From NCBI RefSeq assembly GCF_000513935.1, contig NZ_AZUY01000037.1, positions 20,571-63,239 of the forward strand: 42,669 nt of DNA. The letters are read 5' to 3'. The stretch's first letter is position 1. Each line of letters opens with the position of its first letter. Source of the stretch: Mesorhizobium sp. WSM3626 (GTDB taxonomy: Bacteria > Pseudomonadota > Alphaproteobacteria > Rhizobiales > Rhizobiaceae). Under the pieces are notes generated by a model that ran no database searches, had not been told where the DNA came from, and saw only the letters and a list, made by a program, of their open reading frames with translations. This document shows, one piece after another, positions 17,370-24,965 of the stretch. Both the position numbers and the translations under genes were made by a program.

Positions 17370-19262
17370 CTACAAATTTGGCAATGATTGGTCGGCTCGC
17401 CCCCATCCCGCCAGGGATTTGCTGGTTGCGCGTTTCTTCAATTCAGAAGCGTCGCCGACGTGGAAATGCGAGGGCGCATCAATCGTCTTCATTTCCGCCC
17501 AGGTGATCGGCGCCGCGACCGGAGCGCCCGATCGGGACCTTGCGCTGTAAGGCATGATCGCGGTCGCCCCACGCTGGTTGCGCAAATAGTCCACAAAGAT
17601 GCGACCCTTACGGCGCTTCTTCGACAACGCGGCCGTAAAGTGAGAGGGATCGCTTTGAGCGACCGCTTGCGCGAGGCGATGCGCGAAGTCTTTCACTTGC
17701 GGCCACTCGGCCCGAGGGGTGAGCGGCGCGATCACATGCACTCCTTTGCCTCCGGTCAGCATCGGGAATGTCGTAAGTCCCAATGATTTCAAAATATCAC
17801 GAAACTGGAAAGCTGCGGCGCGGACAGCTTCAAAATCGAGACCCACATCGGGGTCGAGATCGAAAACGAGGCGGTCGGCCTTTTCGATATCCTCGATCCG
17901 AGCTCCCCACCCATGCAGCTCGATCGTTCCCATCTGTACGCAGGTCATCAGCCCATCGGCATCGTCGACATAAAGGTATGGCTCCTCGTGGCCGTCCTTT
18001 TCAGTGATACCGACGTGGTGGACTTTGTCGCCAAAGCTCCCGGCATCATGCTTCTGGAAGAAGCACTTCTTGGCCCGGCCTTGGGGACACCGAACCAGAC
18101 TGATCGGTCGACTCCCAACCCAAGGAAGCATGATCTCAGCGACGGCCGCGTAGTGGTCGGCGAGCTGACCCTTGGTGATATTCGACTCCGGATAGATCAC
18201 GCGGTCACGGTTGCTGATGGCGATGGTCTTCGCCGGCGACGTGGTCAGCTTGGCTGTGCGACGTTCCGTCTCCAGCACGACCGCCTCCGGCTTCTTGTCT
18301 TCGCGCAGACCGAGGTAGCTCGGATGTCTCAGCGTTCCTTCGTTAGTCATCTCGGTGAAGGCAATCTCCGCGACCAGCTTGGGGCGAAGCCAGTGTGCTC
18401 CGCGAACTTCGGCTCGCGGCGCCGCGACGGTCGCGGCCTTCTGCTCGAGCGGTGCCATGATCTCCATGAGACGGAAAAGTTCAGCTGTATCGAAGCCGGT
18501 ACCGACTTTTCCGGCATAACGCAGCTTGCCGCCATCATGCACTCCAAGGATCAATGACCGGAACGCGCGGACCTTTTCGGACGGCGTCCAACCGACAATC
18601 ACGAACTCCTGCCGCTTGATGCACTTGATCTTGAGCCAGTTTCCGCCGCGGGCCGCCACATAAGGCGAATCGGCGAGCTTGGAAACCACCCCCTCGAGCC
18701 CGGCTGCGCAAAAGCGGTCGAGCAGCTCTTCTCCGCGCCCCAGAATATGATCAGAATAACGAAGCACCGGGTTCTTCGCGGGCAAAATTCTCTGGAGCTT
18801 CTCCTTGCGTTCAAGGAGAGGATGCTTCGTGAGATCTTCGCCGTCGAGTTGAAGGAGGTCGAACGCATAAAAGTCGATAGTGGCTGGCGCACCCTTTAAT
18901 GCGTTCTGAAGCGCCTGGAAGTTTGATCGTCCGTCGGCATCGACAACGACGGCCTCTCCATCAATCAGGGCAGAGCGGACCTGGAGCTTGCGGGCCTCCG
19001 AAAGAATGGACGGAAAACGGTGAGACCAGTCCAGGCCAGATCGCGTGTAGGCACGCGCTTCGCCGCTGCCGACCGCAACAAGAATGCGATAGCCGTCGTA
19101 TTTCATTTCGTGGATCCAGCGGTCGCCGGCAGGGACGACGTCCACGAGCATTGCGAGCTGGACGGGCCGAAAAGTGGGCAGTGCTAAATTGGCTTGGTCT
19201 CGCGTTGGCGACGTCGCTTGATGAGCGGTTGACCCCTGCATTGCCTTACGCGACGTTGGCAT
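17370..19262 (-). CDS. ligD: ATP-dependent DNA ligase D, ligase-polymerase form without phosphoesterase domain
   Basis: LigD seals double-strand breaks in bacterial end joining with Ku. ATG at 19262 (MPTSRKAMQG) gives 630 residues. The open frame can be extended to a TTG at 19313 but with no better signal. The ligase domain begins near residue 30. The adenylated lysine is Lys54 in EMKYDGYR, followed by DGEAVVVD, EGVVSK and WLKIKC. The AEP/PrimPol polymerase domain follows from about 360 (ISNRDRVIYPESNITKGQLA; metal pair in LVFDLDPD; GRIFVDYLRNQRG). The usual N-terminal 3'-phosphoesterase domain (an H-x-H-D-x-R protein of about 150-180 residues) is absent. No ku gene is in the window. The downstream PolX/PHP gene is probably in the same operon. 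Confidence 0.92.
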   Translation of the reverse strand: MPTSRKAMQGSTAHQATSPTRDQANLALPTFRPVQLAMLVDVVPAGDRWIHEMKYDGYRILVAVGSGEARAYTRSGLDWSHRFPSILSEARKLQVRSALIDGEAVVVDADGRSNFQALQNALKGAPATIDFYAFDLLQLDGEDLTKHPLLERKEKLQRILPAKNPVLRYSDHILGRGEELLDRFCAAGLEGVVSKLADSPYVAARGGNWLKIKCIKRQEFVIVGWTPSEKVRAFRSLILGVHDGGKLRYAGKVGTGFDTAELFRLMEIMAPLEQKAATVAAPRAEVRGAHWLRPKLVAEIAFTEMTNEGTLRHPSYLGLREDKKPEAVVLETERRTAKLTTSPAKTIAISNRDRVIYPESNITKGQLADHYAAVAEIMLPWVGSRPISLVRCPQGRAKKCFFQKHDAGSFGDKVHHVGITEKDGHEEPYLYVDDADGLMTCVQMGTIELHGWGARIEDIEKADRLVFDLDPDVGLDFEAVRAAAFQFRDILKSLGLTTFPMLTGGKGVHVIAPLTPRAEWPQVKDFAHRLAQAVAQSDPSHFTAALSKKRRKGRIFVDYLRNQRGATAIMPYSARSRSGAPVAAPITWAEMKTIDAPSHFHVGDASELKKRATSKSLAGWGRADQSLPNL

Positions 19263-19505
19263 ACCACTCTCACCCGCCCCGTACCCAAGACGAAATAGCT
19301 TAATCGCGTCCAACGCGCGACTGCTTCTTAAGTTTCGCCGAGAAGCTTGGACCTTGTTGCCATCATTGTCGCGCCTTATCCGCGCCTCGGCCTGTCTCAG
19401 CTGAATCCGTACTGCCTGCCTCCGTCCACCATCTTCTCAGTTTGCCCGCACAATGTCGCTGGGCCGGGCAGAGTAGTTGCGGAGATCGCTTGAAGCGTCG
19501 GGGTG

Positions 19506-19903
19506 TCACGGGCCTATCGGCCTTCCGCACCGATTTGGTGAAGGAAACTCCGGGTCATCGGTCCGCACCCACTCCTTAATGAGCCGGCCTTCATCGTCGA
19601 AACAAAAAATGTTGGACAAATCCCAAGTCACACGCCGGCCGTTCGGAGGCAAGGGGGCCGACGGGCGACTGTGTGAATTGGCGGGCAAAGCGTCCCCTCG
19701 ATCCAGGTTTGGCAGGCGACATAGTCACCTTCGACGATGATGATGCCCCGACGGATCGAGCGATCGTCGAATGCTATGGACTTGAAGTAGTTGGTAAGCC
19801 CGGCGTAGTCGCCCCGAAGCCGTCCGGGCCGTGGAAACGGAACTTCTCCGTGTCGAAGCACCCGCCATCGATCGCCGCGCCTGCATGGTTGGCGATGTGG
19901 CAA
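19506..19903 (-). pseudogene. SnoaL-like/ester cyclase family remnant
   Basis: One frame reads DYAGLTNYFKSIAFDDRSIR, then GIIIVEGDYVACQTWIEGTL. The next frame continues PPNGRRVTWDLSNIFCFDDE, then GRLIKEWVRTDD. Together they give the cone-shaped SnoaL fold pattern (G-L-x-x-Y-F, D-x-V-A-x-x-W, I-x-R-F-x-x-G-x-I-x-E-x-W). Upstream, out of frame, CFDTEKFRFHGPDGFG looks like its earlier part. At least two shifts and no proper start make it a pseudogene. It lies directly beside the palindromic promoter region of the divergent nucleotidyltransferase gene. Confidence 0.6.
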
Positions 19904-19904
19904 C

Positions 19905-19932
19905 GTTATAAGACCTGCAATTGTCTTATAAC
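19905..19932. promoter_or_regulatory. Palindromic operator candidate 1
   Basis: A perfect inverted repeat. GTTATAAGAC (19905-19914) and GTCTTATAAC (19923-19932) are separated by 8 bases. It lies 69 bp upstream of the nucleotidyltransferase ATG and upstream of its probable -35 box. The arms share TTATAAGA with the second palindrome, so one dimeric regulator probably binds both. Confidence 0.65.
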
Positions 19933-19937
19933 CTCAC

Positions 19938-19967
19938 TTGCGTCCCTTGAGCTCATGTCGTTATAAG
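19938..19967 (+). promoter_or_regulatory. Probable sigma-70-type promoter of the nucleotidyltransferase gene
   Basis: TTGCGT at 19938-19943 and TATAAG at 19962-19967 are separated by 18 bases, a reasonable vegetative -35/-10 pair. The -10 box lies inside the left arm of the second palindrome, so a protein bound there should block transcription. Predicted by eye only. Confidence 0.45.
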
Positions 19968-19990
19968 ATAAACGCATTTTTCTTATAACG
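19959..19990. promoter_or_regulatory. Palindromic operator candidate 2, overlapping the -10 box and leader
   Basis: A perfect inverted repeat. CGTTATAAGA (19959-19968) and TCTTATAACG (19981-19990) are separated by 12 bases. The left arm covers the predicted -10 element and the right arm abuts the ribosome binding site (CGGAG) of the gene starting at 20001. It could act as an operator in DNA, or as a hairpin in the mRNA leader. Confidence 0.65.
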
Positions 19991-20000
19991 GAGCCGACGC

Positions 20001-21104
20001 ATGAAGACGGTCGATCTCGTTTATCGCACGATGTATGCGGAACTCGTTCAGCGCTGCCTTGATGCTTCGTTCGTAACCGACTTCTCCACGGCGGGTAATT
20101 TCGTCCGGGTTCCGGTGAAGGGGCGGGGCTATTGGTATTTTGAGGAAACCCAACCCAAGAAAACGCGGAAGTATGTCGGCCCCTCCGACGATCCCGAGAT
20201 CGCGAAACGCGTTGAAGCCTTCCAAGAGATCAAGGAAGACCTCCGTAGCCGACGGAAACTCGTCTCCACGCTGACTCGCGAAGCAGGGCTGACCGCACCG
20301 GACCGGTTCACTGGCGATGTCGTTGAAGCCATGGGAGCAGCAGGAATCTTCCGCCTAAGAGGCGTGCTCGTCGGTACGGTTGCCTTCCAGACGTATGCGG
20401 GACATCTCGGCGTAAGATTGCCTGGTGCTTCATTGCAAACCGGCGATGCCGATTTCGCGCAGCACTACTCGACTTCGTCGTCAGTCGAAGACACCCTGCC
20501 GCCGATCCTGGAAACCTTGAGAGAGATTGATCCAACCTTCAGGGAGATCCCCCACAGATCGGATCCCGGACACACGACCCAATTCGAGAATGCAACGAGA
20601 TACAAGGTCGAGTTCCTTACGCCGAACCGGGGATCCGATGACTACACCGACCACGCCAGTCCGATGCCAGCACTGGGCGGAGCTTCGGCGCAGCCCTTGC
20701 GTTTCCTCGATTTCCTGATCCACGAGCCCATCCGGACCGTGATGCTGCATCGGTCAGGGGTGCCTGTAATCGTGCCGTCGCCGGAACGCTATGCAGTTCA
20801 CAAGCTCATCGTCGCCTCTCGCAGGAAATCAGATGCAAACGGCGTCGCCAAGCGCGAAAAAGACGTCCATCAGGCCAGCCTCCTCGTCGAGGCACTGGAG
20901 GCGACCCGTCGCAAGGATGACCTTGCAACAGCGTTCTCGGAAGCTTGGGGGAGGGGGCAGCACTGGCGCAAGGCGATGCTGAAGGGGCTGGGCCTGCTGC
21001 CGCCGAAGAAACGACAGGAAGTTGAGGACACAGTCAGAAAGGCCCTTGTCGAGATCGGCGAGGAGCTGGACGGCTTCGACTCGGCCGTGAACTCGAAGTC
21101 GTAG
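20001..21104 (+). CDS. GSU2403-family nucleotidyltransferase-fold protein
   Basis: 367 residues. A helical N-terminal part (about 1-110) contains RGYWYFEETQPKKTRKYVGP. A nucleotidyltransferase core follows, with GVLVGTVAFQTYAGHLGVRL at 121-140 and the metal-binding D-x-D at Asp149/Asp151 (TGDADF). A C-terminal half has VPSPERYAVHKLIVASRR and a Lys/Arg-rich helical tail. The layout fits the GSU2403/NTP_transf_8 family, whose fold is shared with AbiEii/MNT-type toxins. The substrate (a nucleotide onto RNA or protein) is not known for this protein. It stands alone, with no antitoxin-like gene beside it. Two palindromes in its promoter suggest tight autoregulation or control by a distant repressor. 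Confidence 0.8.
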   Translation: MKTVDLVYRTMYAELVQRCLDASFVTDFSTAGNFVRVPVKGRGYWYFEETQPKKTRKYVGPSDDPEIAKRVEAFQEIKEDLRSRRKLVSTLTREAGLTAPDRFTGDVVEAMGAAGIFRLRGVLVGTVAFQTYAGHLGVRLPGASLQTGDADFAQHYSTSSSVEDTLPPILETLREIDPTFREIPHRSDPGHTTQFENATRYKVEFLTPNRGSDDYTDHASPMPALGGASAQPLRFLDFLIHEPIRTVMLHRSGVPVIVPSPERYAVHKLIVASRRKSDANGVAKREKDVHQASLLVEALEATRRKDDLATAFSEAWGRGQHWRKAMLKGLGLLPPKKRQEVEDTVRKALVEIGEELDGFDSAVNSKS

Positions 21105-21840
21105 CCAAAAGGGCGAGACTCGAAAGCCGCCCTTGTCGCTTGGATTGAGGAGGACCAGCGTTGATCAGGATCGCTTACGAGGGAGTATAACCTAGCTGTT
21201 GAGGTCTGTTCGCCGTGTGTTCGTCCAAAAATGGCATAAATGACAGTCTGGAATTGCAGAGAATTTCCAGAAGCCGCCATCTCTTCGCGGCCTCAGATTT
21301 GCGAGCATGGCAAAGCTGCGAACGGATTCAATGGATTGGGTGACGCTGTCAGAGCCGGTTTCGGCATCCAGGCTGTGCATTGTTCGAGGCGTTCCAGCGT
21401 AGCTTTTGACCAACGAAGCTGGTGACCCGCATTAAGCAAATTGGATTGCCTTTGGAAGCAGCCGCATTGATCAATTCGGATTCAAGCAGGACTATTCGAT
21501 CTCCCATCTGCTGAGCCTCCGTCAATCGTATTTCTCTAATCAGCCCAAGCTGCGCATATTCGACGTCACCATCCATGCAGCGTGGAGTAGCGCAAGAAAA
21601 CTAAACACCGGCAGATTTGAAAAACTCGCAAGAAGATGTCGCGCATCCCGGCTGATCACCCGCTGGTCATCCCCCGCGAGGAACACCACCTGCTACCGGG
21701 GAAAACGGCTGATCTGTGCCGTCTGGCACATCCTGAGCCTAGTTGCAGAAGAAACTTCAATGACTTTGAAAAGACCGTTTCAGAGCCTTTATCTGAAGAA
21801 GCAGTGCCAATCTCCAACGACACGACATGACGCCTCGCAG
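21105..21840. other. 740-bp stretch, no gene recognised
   Basis: A minus-strand frame at 21349-21576 contains LTEAQQMGDRIVLLESELIN, which looks protein-like but has no known relative to me and no ribosome binding site. A plus-strand frame at 21636-21830 is similarly unsupported. No terminator with a T run was seen after the nucleotidyltransferase gene. Confidence 0.35.
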
Positions 21841-21981
21841 ATGCCGGTCAGATTAATGTGCTCCCGGAGCACTGTGCATCCGGCGGCCGTGGCCGCCCTT
21901 CCGCGCGGTGCGGACGAGGATTTGCCGGAGAACGCCAAACCCAATGCGCTGCGTTTATCGCTCGCTGGTGTGCAGTTCTAA
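21841..21981 (+). pseudogene. Possible HipA-type kinase fragment
   Basis: The frame ending in TAA at 21979-21981 reads RGADEDLPENAKPNALRLSL, then AGVQF. HipA toxins carry a closely similar element near residues 80-110 (L-P-x-N...A-L-R-x-S-L-A-G-V-Q-x-K). Here it stops immediately after A-G-V-Q. There is no ATP-binding or kinase core downstream and no HipB-like gene. It is a short match judged from memory, so treat it as tentative. Confidence 0.35.
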
Positions 21982-22100
21982 TTCCAAAAGACTGTACGTT
22001 TCCGACCAAGGCGCCTGCTCACCATCATTTGTTAAAGACTCAAAGGGGCAGGCGGAGTCATGTTGCAACGTTCAATCCACATCTGCGGGACGGAGGAGCC

Positions 22101-22349
22101 ATGTTGTTTCCGGGTCAAGTCGTCATGTCCGACGAACTGGAAATGCTCACCCGCGTCTGTCGGACCGCCTGCAAGGAGCGGGATATTCCGCTCGACAGCC
22201 CGCAGGCACAGACACTCGCATCCCATGTCCTGAAGCTTTTCCTGAACGGGCTTATGGGCGAGGAAGAGCTGCTAAGCGCCGAGCGAAACCGTATGAAAAG
22301 GCAAGCTCACATCGCCGCCTTGAATCAGCCGCCTGCTCCAGCAGGCTAA
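22101..22349 (+). CDS. Small conserved hypothetical protein
   Basis: 82 residues, MLFPGQVVMSDELEMLTRVC onward. GGAGGAGCC immediately before ATG decides the start over the longer upstream frame. Two predicted helices (residues about 9-27 and 36-52, SPQAQTLASHVLKLFLNGLM), then EEELLSAERNRMKRQA. Similar short proteins occur widely in Rhizobiales as I remember them, often near regulatory genes. Function unknown. It precedes the ABC/PQQ operon by 117 bp on the same strand but is probably a separate unit. Confidence 0.65.
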   Translation: MLFPGQVVMSDELEMLTRVCRTACKERDIPLDSPQAQTLASHVLKLFLNGLMGEEELLSAERNRMKRQAHIAALNQPPAPAG

Positions 22350-22466
22350 TCCCGAACCCCGCAGCGATTCCTATTGGCGGCGCAGGCGTACCCGATGGTC
22401 AGCGCACCAGGAGGAACATTCCTGCCAGCCCGGCGTTAGGGGGGTTCCGCCACACCCGGTGCGCTC

Positions 22467-23501
22467 GTGCTGATCTCGAATCCTCCACGTGAGTGGCTCC
22501 CCCGAGCCGATTGGCCCCTTATATCGCGGCGCGCGTTTCTTGCAGCGCTTTCCTCCTTGATCGTGGCCGGTCCCACTGCAGCCGCGTCTGGGCAATCCCG
22601 CCCTGTCCGGTTTGGCGTGCTAGGATTTGGCACGGCCGCCTGGGAAGTCGACGTGGTCCAACGATATGGGCTGGACATTTCGCACGGCGTCTCTCTCGAG
22701 GTGCGGCGCCTTGCAAGCACGGAAGCCGGCAAGACCGCGTTGCTGGCCGGCAGCGTCGACGTCATCGTATCGGATTGGGTCTGGGTGACGCGCCAGCGCG
22801 CGGAAGGCGCCGATCTTGTTTTTGTTCCCTATTCGCGCGCGGTCGGCGCACTAGAGGTACCCGCCGGTTCCCCCGTGCGCAGGCTAGCGGATTTCGATGG
22901 CAAACGGCTCGGGGTCGCGGGCGGCCCGCTCGACAAGAGCTGGATCTTGCTGCGTGCGCTTAACCTTCGACAGTCGGGACGCGACCTCGCCGCGAGCGTG
23001 CAGCCTGTATTCGGAGCGCCGCCTTTGCTCGAACAGGAATTCCTTGCAGGCCGGCTCGACGGGTTGCTGACATTCTGGAACTTCGCGGCCCAGCTCGAAG
23101 CCGCCGGAGCCCAGCGGTTGCTGAACGTTGGACAGATTCTGGAGGGGCTGGGCGTTTCCGGCGAGCTGCCGATGCTCGGCTATGTCTTCCATGAAGACTG
23201 GGCGCGTGCTGATCCTGCGGTTCTTAGCGGTTTCCTGAAAACGGTCATGGCCGCAAAGTCGCTTCTTGCCACTTCCGACAGCGAATGGCACGCGCTGGCG
23301 CCGCAACTGGGAACAGATGATGTCCGGCTTCAGGCCGCCTTGCGCGACGCCTATCGGGATGGAATCCCCCGCCGCTTCGGCAGGAAGGAGCGCGACGACG
23401 CGGCGCGCCTGTTTTCAATTTTGGCCGATCTGGGCGGTGAAGCTCTGGTCGGCAAGGCGAAAAGCTTCGATCCCGGCATCTTTTGGAGCATACCCGCTTG
23501 A
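22467..23501 (+). CDS. NitT/TauT-type ABC transporter substrate-binding protein
   Basis: 344 residues from a GTG start. A twin-arginine-like signal (ISRRAFLAALSSLIVAGPTA) is followed by a type II periplasmic binding fold of the SsuA/TauA/NMT1 kind. Elements are RFGVLGFGTAAWEVDVVQRY, a variable ligand loop, LAGSVDVIVSDWVWVTRQRA, and FDGKRLGVAGGPLDKSW. It should deliver a small ligand to the permease and ATPase that follow at 10-bp spacing and by overlap. The ligand is unknown. Its linkage to PQQ-dehydrogenase genes suggests a compound tied to alcohol oxidation, cofactor or metal supply. First gene of a seven-gene operon. No clear promoter was identified in the 117-bp leader. Confidence 0.85.
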   Translation: MLISNPPREWLPRADWPLISRRAFLAALSSLIVAGPTAAASGQSRPVRFGVLGFGTAAWEVDVVQRYGLDISHGVSLEVRRLASTEAGKTALLAGSVDVIVSDWVWVTRQRAEGADLVFVPYSRAVGALEVPAGSPVRRLADFDGKRLGVAGGPLDKSWILLRALNLRQSGRDLAASVQPVFGAPPLLEQEFLAGRLDGLLTFWNFAAQLEAAGAQRLLNVGQILEGLGVSGELPMLGYVFHEDWARADPAVLSGFLKTVMAAKSLLATSDSEWHALAPQLGTDDVRLQAALRDAYRDGIPRRFGRKERDDAARLFSILADLGGEALVGKAKSFDPGIFWSIPA

Positions 23502-23511
23502 GACCGCATCC

Positions 23512-24279
23512 ATGAGCAACAGCTTGGCCGCTTCCGCCAATGCCCAGCGATGGCAGAGCGTCGCGGCGCTGCTTGGTATGCTTCTGATCTGGCAGGCGGC
23601 GGCATGGGTGGTGGCCAGCCGGCTGTTGCCAAGCCCTTTTGAGGTCACCACCGTCCTCCTTCAAGAGGCGCTGCAGGGCGAACTCGCTTTTCACCTCGGC
23701 GTCTCGTTGACGCGGGTGATTGTGAGCCTTTCCGTCGCGATCGTGGTCGGCTCCGCGCTTGGCTATGCCGCCGGCCGCTCGCGTGATGCTGATCTTTGGT
23801 TGAAGCCATGGATCGTTCTGCTGCTCAACGTGCCGGCGCTGGTGACCGTCATCCTCATCTATGTCTGGCTCGGTCTGGTCGAGACCGCGCTTGTGTTCGC
23901 GGTCGCGCTAAACAAGATCCCCAATGTGGTAGTGACCATTCGCGAGGGCGCCAGCCGGCTGGACAAGGACCTCACGGAAATGGCCGAGGTCTATCGTTTC
24001 AGCGGCACGAGGTCGCTGCGCTACATCGTACTCCCGCAATTGGCACCGTTTTTCCTCGTCACCCTGCGCAACGGACTGGCATTGACCTGGAAGATCGTGC
24101 TGCTCGCCGAATTGCTTGGCCGCTCCAACGGGATTGGATTCCAGCTGCAGATCTATTTCCAGAACTTCGACGTGTCCCACATCCTGGCCTATGCCATAAG
24201 CTTCGGAGTGGTGATGCTGGCCATCGAGTACGGCCTGCTCGGGCCTCTGGAACGCCGACTTGGCGTGTGGCGGCGTTGA
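23512..24279 (+). CDS. ABC transporter permease (SsuC/TauC type)
   Basis: 255 residues starting MSNSLAASANAQRWQSVAAL. The upstream open frame is shadow sequence inside the binding-protein gene. About six transmembrane helices are visible, beginning LLGMLLIWQAAAWVVASRLL. The cytoplasmic EAA loop, which contacts the ATPase, lies at EMAEVYRFSGTRSLRYIVLP. It is the inner-membrane channel of the importer formed with the flanking binding protein and ATPase. The stop overlaps the ATPase start by one base (TGATG). Confidence 0.88.
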   Translation: MSNSLAASANAQRWQSVAALLGMLLIWQAAAWVVASRLLPSPFEVTTVLLQEALQGELAFHLGVSLTRVIVSLSVAIVVGSALGYAAGRSRDADLWLKPWIVLLLNVPALVTVILIYVWLGLVETALVFAVALNKIPNVVVTIREGASRLDKDLTEMAEVYRFSGTRSLRYIVLPQLAPFFLVTLRNGLALTWKIVLLAELLGRSNGIGFQLQIYFQNFDVSHILAYAISFGVVMLAIEYGLLGPLERRLGVWRR

Positions 24280-24965
24280 TGCTGACCATCAGGATAGAGA
24301 TGAAGACCTTCGCTATTCCTGGCCAGCGCCAGGGTAGGACCGTGTTCCGGGACTTCGCTCTCGATGTGCCGCACGGCCAGGTCTGTGTGATCGCTGGGCC
24401 CTCGGGAGTTGGCAAATCGACGCTGCTCTCGATCGTCGCAGGCACCGACCGCGAATTCCGCGGCGTGGTGGACGGACGCGCGCTTCCTGTCGGGATGATG
24501 TTCCAGACACCGCGTCTGCTCCCTTGGCTGACCGTGTTGCGCAATGTCGAACTCGTGAGCCCCGGGCGGGAGCAGGAGGCATCGAGGTGGGTTGCCGCCG
24601 TAGGCCTTGAGGATCACGCAAACGAATATCCGCAGCGTCTCTCCGGAGGCATGGCCCGGCGCGTGGCGCTCGCCCGCGCGCTTGCCGTCGAGCCCGCCCT
24701 GTTGCTGCTCGACGAACCTTTCGCTTCGCTCGACGAGGCGACGGCGAACACGATGAGCCTCCTGCTGCGTGAAGTTTTCAATACCCGGCCGCCCATCGCG
24801 CTTATTGTCACGCACAATTTGGCCCAGGTCTCGTCGCTGGCCGACCGCTTCGTCGTTCTGGAAGGCTCGCCGGCAGTTATCGTGCGCGATGTCGGGATTG
24901 CCCGGGGTGGCGGACCGGCTTCACGGCGTGGCCCGGCCAGCTTGCAGGCAGGCGGAGCGGAATGA
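24279..24965 (+). CDS. ABC transporter ATP-binding protein (SsuB/TauB type)
   Basis: 228 residues from ATG at 24279 (MLTIRIEMKTFAIPG). Walker A is GPSGVGKST, the Q-loop is FQTPRLLPW, the signature is LSGGMARRVALARAL, Walker B is LLLLDEPFASLD, and the H-loop is VTHN. It energises the permease encoded just upstream. The C-terminal 25 residues are Gly/Ala/Arg-rich and extend slightly beyond the family core. TGA overlaps the ATG of the next gene, so expression is coupled. Confidence 0.9.
   Translation: MLTIRIEMKTFAIPGQRQGRTVFRDFALDVPHGQVCVIAGPSGVGKSTLLSIVAGTDREFRGVVDGRALPVGMMFQTPRLLPWLTVLRNVELVSPGREQEASRWVAAVGLEDHANEYPQRLSGGMARRVALARALAVEPALLLLDEPFASLDEATANTMSLLLREVFNTRPPIALIVTHNLAQVSSLADRFVVLEGSPAVIVRDVGIARGGGPASRRGPASLQAGGAE

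Noticed and set aside
21349..21576. 75-codon minus-strand frame with LTEAQQMGDRIVLLESELIN
   Set aside because: Protein-like in places but no ribosome binding site, no recognised relative and a poor second half; left only as a note in the gap entry.
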